64,000 nt of DNA from Portulaca oleracea (lineage: Eukaryota; Streptophyta; Magnoliopsida; Caryophyllales; Portulacaceae): positions 4,827,001 through 4,891,000 of the forward strand of contig CM055875.1 in NCBI GenBank assembly GCA_029582165.1, written 5' to 3'. How positions within the stretch are numbered: position 1 is the stretch's first letter; the number at the start of each line of letters is the position of its first letter. A model generated the notes under the pieces. That model had not been told where the DNA came from, did not search any database, and was given only the letters and a program-made list of their open reading frames with translations. Positions 56,518 through 64,000 of the stretch are shown piece by piece. Position numbers and translations under genes: made by a program.

Positions 56518-58130
56518 AACAAGTAGATAACCCTAGCTCCACTAAAAGCCTCCAAATCGTCCCAACCCAAGCAGATTGATTCAAACCTCATTACTTTTAT
56601 GACCACTGAACATCATGAGTTTAGTGAGTATAAGGAGATAATTCTCTTAGACCAAAACACAAACCCTAGCCACAAAAAGCATACAAATGATGACGAGCCT
56701 AGACACGGAAATCACCCTCTCGTCACCCCTGTTTTGGAGAAATACTCTCATGTGTTTCCAGAAGAGATGCCCCCCAGGCTTGCCCCCCAAGCGAGATATT
56801 CAGCATAAGATTGATCTCATCCCTGAATCGGTCTTACCTAACAATAAGCTTGCATACCGTATAAACCCTAGCGACACTCAGGAGGTTCAAAGGCAAGTTG
56901 ATGAGCTCCTAGCCAAGGGTATGATCAGAGAAAGTCTCAGTCCATGCGTCGTCCCTGCATTATTGGTCCCTAAGAAGGATGGAAGTCAACGCATGTGTAT
57001 TGATTGTAGAGCTATCAACAAGATTACTATCAAGTACAAGTTTCCTATTCCTAGACTTGAAGATTTATTGGATGAGCTCTATGGTAGCCCAAGTCTTTTC
57101 AAAGATTGATCTACGAAGTGGGTATTATTAGATTCAAATCCAAGAAGGGGACGAATGGAAGACAGCCTTCAAAACCAAGGGAGGACTCTATGAATGGTTA
57201 GTCATGCCTTTTGATCTAACTAATGCTCCCTCTACTTTTATGAGATTGATAAATCAAGTTTTGAAGCCCCTTATCGGCAAGTGTGTTATTGTCTACTTTG
57301 ATGACATACTTGTATATAGCAAGAGTGAGGAAGATCACGTTATTCATCTCCAATCGGTTTTGGAGATCTTGGCTCACGAGCAATTGTACGACAATTTGTC
57401 CAAGTGCCACTTCTTCACCAACAAATTAGTCTTTCTTGGCTATGTACTCTCGGGTGATGGGATACAAGTTGATGAAGAGAAGATCAAAGCTATCAAAGAG
57501 TGGCCTACGCCGACTAGTATTCATGATGTTCGAAGATTCACGGCTTGGCCTATTTCTATAGGAGGTTGGTGAAGAATTTCATCACTATTTTATCTCCTAT
57601 GACCGAGCTAATGAAATCCAAGGAGTTCTCATGGGCTCCCGCTGCCCAACAAGCGTTTGACATCATCAAAGAAAGGCTATGCACCGCCCTTGTATTAGGC
57701 TTACCTAGCTTTGTTAAGAAGTTTGAAGTTGAGTTTGATGCTTCTGGAGTTGGTATTGGAGCTGTTCTATCTCAAGAGGGCCGACCCTAAGCCTATTTCA
57801 GTGAGAAGCTCAATGATGCAAGGAAGAAGTATAACACCTACGACAAAGAATTCTATGCTATTATTCGTGCCCTAGAGCATTGGAGGCACTATCTTATTGG
57901 CCACGAATTCATCTTACATAGTGATCATGAAGCTTTAAAGTACATTCGAGGGCAACACAAGCTAAACCCACGCCATGCTAAGTGGATTGAATTCATGCAA
58001 GCTTATCACTTTGTTATCCAACACAAAGCTGACCACTTGAACAAGGGAGCTGATGCCCTATCACGAAAGTACTTATTATTACATGTTCTTGATTCACGTG
58101 TAATAGAGCTATAACACATCGAAGATCTCT
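56518..58130 (+). pseudogene. RT and RNase H of the plus-strand CRM-like element (several breaks)
   Basis: RT fingers occur at 56770-57090 ([32 protein letters not shown]). A frameshift near 57090 leads to [11 protein letters not shown] followed by TAG at about 57130. The palm with [14 protein letters not shown] is at 57204-57572. A second frameshift near 57540 follows, then RNase H ([18 protein letters not shown]). TAA at 57788 interrupts it before AYFSEKLNDARKKY, FILHSDHEALKYIRG and GADALSRKY. A further stop lies near 58112. Catalytic residues are present but the frame is broken at least five times. Confidence 0.85.
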
Positions 58131-59350
58131 ATGAGGAAGTTGAAGATTTCAAGGAGATCTATGAAGCATACAAGAAGCATCCCCACGATCACTATCACAT
58201 GGAGAAGGGCTTCTTATTCCATGGGAATCGGCTGTGTATTCCCAAGAGCAGTCTTAGAGAGCTTCCTATCTTAGAAGTTCATGGAGGAAGTCTAACAGGG
58301 CACTTTGGTATTGAGAAGACTTATCTCATGATGAAAGAACATTATTATTGGCCTCACATGATCAAGGATGTCGAGCATATGGTGAAAAGATGTTCTATTT
58401 GCAACTTATCCAAGAGTCACGTGCTACCCCAAGGGTTATACACACCCTTGCCTATTCCAGAAGGTCCTTGGGAAGATGTTAGTCTCGATTTCATCGTGGG
58501 ACTACCTAGGACTCAACGTGGGAAAAACTCTATCATGGTGGTTGTTGATCGATTCTCAAAGATGGCTCACTTTATTCCATGTCACACCACTTATGATGTT
58601 GTTAGAGTTGCAGAGTTATACTTCCAAGAGGTTGTTAAGCTTCATGGTATACCAAGGACTATGGTCTCTGATAGGGATGCAAAGTTCCTTAGTCACTTTT
58701 GGGTTACTCTATGGAAGAAGATGGGGACCAAGCTCAAGTTCAGCACTGCATGTCATCCCCAAACTGATGGGTAGACTGAGGTCACCAACCGGACCCTTGG
58801 TTCATTACTAAGGTCCTTGGTGAATAAAGATAAGAAGGGGTGGGATACTCTACTCCCACACGCTGAGTTCGCCTTCAACCGTGCCCCAAGCAAGGCCACA
58901 GGTCGTTCACCCTACCAAGAGGTCTATGGAGGGAACCCTATTACTCCGACCTCACGCCAATCACCAACTCTATGAGGTTCAGCCATGAAGCAAGCAAACG
59001 AGCTCAAGAGATCCAAAAGCTTCATGAAGAAGTAAAGGGAATAATAGCTAAGTATACTCAACAAGTCTCAGACTTAGCTAACAAGAAGATGAAGAAGGTT
59101 ATATTTCAGCTAGGAGACCTAGTATGGGTTCACTAGAAGAAGGAGAGGTTTCCCTCCAAGAGGAAAGGAAAGCTAGTTCCTAGGGCTGATGGACCCTTTG
59201 AAGTTCTAGAAAAGGGTTGGGGATAATGCTTATAAGCTTTCATTGAGTGTTGACTGTGGTGGAAGTGCAACATTCAATGTAGCAGACTTGAAACCCTACT
59301 ATTATGAAGAAGAAGACCTTCAAAGTTTGAGGACAAACTCTTCTCAACAA
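58131..59350 (+). pseudogene. Integrase of the plus-strand CRM-like element (broken)
   Basis: The frame at 58199-58774 has the HHCC domain ([31 protein letters not shown]) and the first two catalytic Asp residues ([19 protein letters not shown]). TAG replaces the Gln in the QTDGQTEV motif at about 58772, just before the catalytic Glu. The core continues as TEVTNRTLGSLLRSLVN. The C-terminal GPF module is readable (KRKGKLVPRADGPFEVLE), with a TAG at about 59135 and a frameshift near 59215. The tail LRTNSSQQGGNDV runs into the 3' LTR. Confidence 0.85.
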
Positions 59351-59358
59351 GGGGGGAA

Positions 59359-60577
59359 TGATGTAAATCCATCCACACTAAACCCAACAAAGGAGATCCA
59401 ATACATCTACAAGGAGGTAGAACGGGCCATAGAGAAAGGATTCATTGTGGAGGCCCAAAGGCTCATCCATATGGTGTCCACATTGTTCCAAGAGGACGTC
59501 CAAACGGCCTAGAGGCTCAACAGTCCACGTCAAAAGGCCCAAGTACAAGCCCAAGTTGAATTTCACAGTTTTGGCTTTTCCAAGATGAAGTTCACGGTTT
59601 TGGCCTTTTCAAGTTAAAGTTCACATTTTTAGTGTTTTCTTTATTAGTATCAAGTTATTTGATGTAATTTTATTATTTGTAGTTGTGTGAGATGCCAAGT
59701 AATATCTATAAACTTGGACATCAAGCTAGAAGAGTCCAGAATAGTATAGAATAGTCTAGAAGTGTTTAGAAAGTAGATAGGCGGAGTCCTAGTCTTGGAT
59801 GGCTAATTTTGTAACTAATCCATCTTGGATTAAGAAAGCCAAGTCCTAGAAGGACTTATACTATTGTAACTAATCCCCTTAGGATTAGGAAACCAATTCC
59901 TAGGAGGAGATGGTTGCTTAGGCGTCAAGTAGATAGTCCTAGTAGGAGAAAGACTTAGTCTAGTATAAATAGGGAATAGCTTGTAACGTTTCAGACACAC
60001 AACCTTGAATTATGAATACAAACAAGCTTTTGCTTATCCTTGAGTGTTTCTCAAAACCTCGTTTGATCTCTTCTATTGTATCTTGATTTGGCAAATCAAG
60101 TTGTGAGAAAGAGCTTGTTTCCTACTCTTAGAAGGTGTTTTTGTAACTGAGAGGAAGAACAAGTAGCCCTAGGGATTCAACTTGTGGTGTTTATGTATCA
60201 AGTTTGATTCTCTTGAACTATCCAGTTCTCTTATCTATCCTGTTGATTTCCTAAGGCTATTTTCAATTCTCTCAAAACCCCCAATTCACGTTACTCTCCC
60301 TCCAAACCCTAATCCATATTCTCTCTCAAATCCTCTCAAACCTCAAGTCACCTCTCTCTCAAATCTCCCTCTCAAAACCTAATCCATACTCTCTCTCTCT
60401 CAAATCTCTCCAAACCCTCAATATTCACGCCATTCCCTCTCAAATCTCTCCCATATTCACGTGAATCCTCTCATTACCCAGCCTTCACGTGAACCTACCC
60501 TAACCCTAAGATTGGTTGCACGTCACCCCTTGATGTGTAATTGATCAAACCCTAGTATTTGATTCAGTTATACAGCA
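59359..60577 (+). repeat. 3' LTR of the plus-strand CRM-like element
   Basis: 1219 bp, pair of 54741-55988. It lacks about 30 bp near 59780 that the left copy has (55163-55193). Confidence 0.9.
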
Positions 60578-60582
60578 ATATC

Positions 60583-61539
60583 ATAATTTTAAGTAACGTA
60601 ACGTTTAACACTAATTCTAGAAAAAAAAATACATTCGTTAAACATGTTAAGTTTGTGATCTGCGAGTGGTCCTATCTTGATAATAAGTCATGATTAATAT
60701 GTGATATTTCAATAAATTTTTAATAGTAATGTGGCTACTAATTTTATTAATGGATGACTTTTATCATAGTCACCCCAAATAAATTATTGAGTAATCCCTA
60801 TATTCATAAAAACTTAAAAACTTACCACAAAATTGTAAAAGGTTAAAAACATATCCATAAAACAAATATAGGACTATTAAAAACAATTTTATTTAATAGT
60901 AAACCATAAAAATTGTAAAAGGTTAAGATATGTAACATTTATGAATGAATAGCAATAAGCAATAAGTTAATTGAATAAATGACATATTAATGCACATACA
61001 TTAACATGATAAGTTATTTTTTTTTAAAAAAATAAGTACAATCAATTACATAAATCCTAAAATGCCCTTGTTAAAAAACACATATTTCAGTCATCACTCT
61101 TTGTACTTAGAAAATATACATATAAACTAGAATTATGTTACTTCGAAAAAAATATAAACTAGAATTATGTTACTTCGAAAAACAACATAGAAAAAAAATC
61201 TTGAAGGAGGCTAGTATCAAACTCTTGACTACAAGGTTAGACTAAGTGGCCACAAACCATTCCACCAAACACACGCTTCTGCTTTGCATTTCTACGGAGT
61301 AGTATATTAATAGTAGTCATTTGAAAACAGTAGCTGAACTTTCTTTTTTTTTTTTTCCAAAAAATCTGGGGGGTCAATTGACACCCCTTGAACCTACGTA
61401 GCTTCGCCACTGTTGGGAGGAGAACGAGACCATAATTTCTGGAATGTTTGTTCACCCATTATAGATGAATCTTTCAAGGAAAAAATGCATAATGATTACA
61501 TTACGTACTATTTTAGCAAAGAAAAAAAGGAGAAAAATT
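60583..61539. other. AT-rich intergenic stretch
   Basis: No gene supported. ATATAAACTAGAATTATGTTACTTCGAAAAA is directly repeated near 61120 and 61155. TACGTAGCTTCGCCACTG at about 61396 resembles the terminal wording of some plant DNA transposons, without a recognisable partner end. Confidence 0.5.
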
Positions 61540-61800
61540 GATACGAGCTCGGGGAGCTTGACTCCACTTAGATGAACCTACCGTGGATAACAATGCATGC
61601 AAAACACCAAAAGCCGCCACTCACTCGCTCACTTTTTCTCTGCGGTTATCATCCACACCCCCCACCCAGGCACCCCTCTCTATCCTTTTTCTTCCTCAGC
61701 CAATCCCACGCTCTCAACACAAACATCTGATTTCTCGAAACCCTTCAACCTTAAGCCCGCAAAAGAAATTGCACAGAAAAGGTGGTGGATGAGAAGCCAA
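61540..61800 (+). other. Partial duplicate of the TIC110 upstream region / 5' UTR
   Basis: ATGCATGCAAAACACCAAA, GCCGCCACTC, CGCTCACT, GGTTATCATCC, CCAATCCCACGCTCT and GAAATTGCACAGAAAAG occur in the same order as at 62475-62690. The duplicate lacks the ATG and coding part: after GGTGGTGGATGAGAAG it diverges. It is a truncated copy about 930 bp upstream of the gene. Confidence 0.8.
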
Positions 61801-62450
61801 ATAAGGAAGACTGAAGAGTGGTTGGTTAAGGTTATAACCAAAAATAAATCCAAAGGACTCGTCTATATAAGCATCTAAGTTTGTTATATTTACCAAAATG
61901 TAATTGAAATAGTGTTTCACTACAATTTGAACAGTAACTTGACATTTGAGTTTTTTTTAACATGAATTAATTATATACTATGTATTATATTAAAGGATGT
62001 TGTTATTATGTTCTATCTTGGTTGAGAATAATAAAGATAAATCTTTTGAGAAAATACTACACAATTGTTATAGTTAAATAATATGGGTGCTACAAAATTC
62101 TTCATTACAAAAATGAATTAACTTTTAAATTATCAAATATGTCATTTAATTTCTAAAGTTTGTCAAATATGTCATTTTATTTCTAAAATCTGACATACCA
62201 TATGGAGCAGTGAGTAAGATTAAGCTTTACGACATTGCTGATAAATTTTAAAAGTTAAATGACAAATTTGACAAACTTCAAAATGTAGGTGACATATATC
62301 ACAAATTTGAAAATTTAGTGACAAAAAAAAAAAAATTTAATTTACGGGACACTCAAATCATTCAACTCCATAATAATTGTTACATAACATACCATTTTAG
62401 CAAAAAAAATAAAATAAAAAAATAAAAAAGAAATAGATAGACGCCCCTTG
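61801..62450. other. AT-rich spacer between the two leader copies
   Basis: No gene. TTTGTCAAATATGTCATTT-type words recur in direct and inverted form near 62130-62300, suggesting a small decayed inverted-repeat element. Confidence 0.45.
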
Positions 62451-62713
62451 GGGATGAACTCAGTTGAGATAACACTGCATGCAAAACACCAAAGGCCGCC
62501 ACTCGGTCGCTCGCTCGCTCACTCACTCACTCTTTCAGTGTGGTTATCATCCCCATTCCCCATTCCCCAGCAACCTACCCCTACCTCCCTATCCTCTTCT
62601 TTCCTTTGGGCCAATCCCCACGCTCTGTCTCAGTCTCCATACAGAAATCCGGTTTCTGGAACCCGCAAAGAAATTCTACTGAAAAGGGGTGTTAGAGGAA
62701 GAAGAGGAGGAAA
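62451..62713 (+). promoter_or_regulatory. Proximal promoter / 5' UTR of the TIC110-like gene
   Basis: C/T-rich leader with a CGCTCGCTCGCTCACTCACT microsatellite at about 62508 and a purine-rich run directly before the start codon. No convincing TATA box was seen near 62460. The leader is shared with the duplicate at 61540-61800, which helps define its extent. Confidence 0.5.
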
Positions 62714-63964
62714 ATGAACCCAACAATGTCTCCATCTTCGTCCCACCCTCATCTTCTCTCATCCACATTCATCAATCCTGGTCATTTGAGACCCAGATTA
62801 CCCATTTCCGTTAAATCCATCGGCAAAAGACGCTCGTATCAAATCTCCACTGTTCGCTGCTTTACGGACGACAAAGCCGCCACCAGCACCAGCAGCACTA
62901 CCAGCGCCACCGCAATATTTGGAGGGAGGAGAGAGTTGTCGGGCGTCCAATCTCTGGTGGACAGTTTATCTCCGCCGGTGAGAATAGCGAGCTCAGTCCT
63001 CGTTTTTGCCGGAGCTCTGGCTGCCGGGTATGGCTTAGGGTCTAAATTTGGGGGCAATAAGAATGTCGCCCTTGGAGCCGCTGTTGCTTTTGGAGCTGCT
63101 GGTGGCGCTGCTGCTTATGCCTTCAATTCTTGTGTTCCTGAAGTTGCCGCTATCAATCTGCACAATTATGTTGCTCTATCCGATGATCCTGCAGCCTTGA
63201 ACAAGGATAGTATAGAAGCCATTGCTGCCAAGTACTTGCAACTAAACACTACCTTCTCCTTTTTTCCCCCTCCATGTCTTATTCCAATATTGTATTGTAT
63301 ATTATTTGTTGTGGAGGGTTACATTTTCAAGGGTTTGCATTCACTTATTTCATAGTTCCAATGGGAAGTTCATATAGAATGATTATATCATGGTAGAAAC
63401 GGTTGTTAATACTTGTTTGAACCCTATGATATCAATGTATATGGTAAAGGTGTATACTACTTGGGTGCTGAGTTTTATCAATTTGATTTTCAGGTATGGT
63501 GTCAGCAAGCAAGATGAAGCCTTCAATGCCGAGCTTTGCGATTTGTATATCAGGTAACTGGAAAAACACATGCATATGTTCATTGTGTTTTGCGTGATCC
63601 TCTGGCAGCTGGAACTTTGTTTAGTATATTTACTCATTTTGTGGAATTCATATCGATTCAACTTGTTATTCCTAGTATCCTGATGAAATTTTTATGAAAT
63701 TGGTGCGCTTTATTAATTGAATTCATTCAGTATGTTTGTAACTATGAAACATTTTATCTATTCTGTGCATTATTCTTATGATTTTGTGCTTAAATTGTCT
63801 CTCACTCATTATCTAAAGGCACTTTTGATTGCTTTTATAGATTTGTTGCATCAGTGCTCCCTCCAGGCAATGAAGATCTCAAAGGTACTGAAGTTGAAAC
63901 TATTATAAAGTTCAAGAATGCTCTGGGTATTGATGATCCTGATGCTGCTAACATGCATATAGAG
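62714..63964 (+). CDS. TIC110: TIC110-like chloroplast inner-envelope translocon subunit, exons 1-3 (3' part outside window)
   Basis: Exon 1 62714-63231, exon 2 63494-63553 and exon 3 63841-63964 join in phase (AA/G and AG/A junctions), each with GT/AG borders. The first ~70 residues are Ser/Thr/Arg-rich with few acidic residues, as expected for a transit peptide. Next come GVQSLVDSLSPPVRIASSVL and two Gly/Ala-rich membrane segments (AGALAAGYGLGSKFGG; GAAVAFGAAGGAAAYAF). SCVPEVAAINLHNYVAL, YGVSKQDEAFNAELCDLY and IKFKNALGIDDPDAANMHI then match plant Tic110. Tic110 sits in the inner envelope, binding preproteins and stromal chaperones at the import channel. Reading through intron 1 gives a stop at 63353. 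The rest of the ~1000-residue protein lies beyond the window. Confidence 0.93.
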
Positions 63965-64000
63965 GTAGTTCTTGTGTGGATTTTCTGACTTTTGCAGCGT

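Larger units (their letters stand above)
54741..60577 (+). mobile_element. CRM-like Ty3/gypsy retrotransposon, complete ends, gag deleted
   Basis: LTRs at 54741-55988 and 59359-60577 (TGATGTAAATCC...TTATACATCA/TTATACAGCA), flanks ATGTC (54736-54740) and ATATC (60578-60582), a 4/5 match target duplication. PBS at 55993-56004 and purine tract AACAAGGGGGGAA before the right LTR. Protease, RT, RNase H and integrase are readable, but gag is absent except for a few codons. Pol text is closely related to the minus-strand copy at 20203-27081. Confidence 0.9.

Noticed and set aside
62714..63355. Independent 213-residue protein ending at 63355
   Set aside because: The last ~40 codons are intron 1 of TIC110; splicing at 63231/63494 restores the conserved sequence.
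1..64000. A novel defence or biosynthetic gene cluster
   Set aside because: Apart from TIC110 and gene relics, all coding potential is retroelement-derived; no co-oriented cluster of unknown genes exists.

Overview
The window comes from the nuclear genome of a flowering plant, probably a eudicot. The best evidence is the 5' part of a TIC110-like gene (chloroplast inner-envelope import translocon) with plant-type introns at the right edge. Supporting evidence is the mix of plant retrotransposon lineages: Athila-, Tat/Ogre-, Tekay- and CRM-like Ty3/gypsy elements, an L1-type LINE, and small inverted-repeat elements. The species cannot be named from the sequence. No bacterial-type operons, CRISPR arrays or structural RNA genes were seen.

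Layout. 1-7960: an Athila-like element on the minus strand, cut by the window edge, with a second diverged LTR between protease and reverse transcriptase. 7975-10222: a 5'-truncated LINE bracketed by (TA)n. 10223-16370: simple repeats and a gutted gypsy element (LTR, tRNA-Met PBS, broken gag, second LTR) that also carries a 412-bp fold-back and a MITE. 16371-20202 and 27087-28919: low-copy sequence with relics of host genes, namely a leader-like segment, one TFB2-like exon and three decayed PP2A B55 exons. It is split by a CRM-like element at 20203-27081 (minus strand, TSD CCCAA). 28920-40465: an 11.5-kb Tat/Ogre-like element (TSD CTTCT) that lacks gag-pol but carries a 227-bp tandem array and an antisense, intron-containing plant mobile domain (PMD) gene. 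40622-48264: a Tekay-like 3' LTR holding a MITE, which in turn holds a 3.7-kb internally deleted gypsy element (TSD CACAA). 48265-54620: a Tekay internal stub, a gag-only Athila-like derivative and rearranged fragments of a second Tat-like element. 54741-60577: a CRM-like element on the plus strand with near-matching TSDs. 60578-62713: AT-rich intergenic DNA with a partial duplicate of the TIC110 upstream region. 62714 to the end: TIC110 exons 1-3.

Almost all coding potential is retroelement-derived and broken by stops or frameshifts. The items most worth following up are the antisense PMD gene and its tandem-repeat promoter region, with a similar layout in a second diverged fragment; a pseudo-palindromic motif scattered through that element; and a consistent pattern of differences at CTG/CAG sites between duplicated sequences, which looks more like a sequencing or consensus artefact than evolution.
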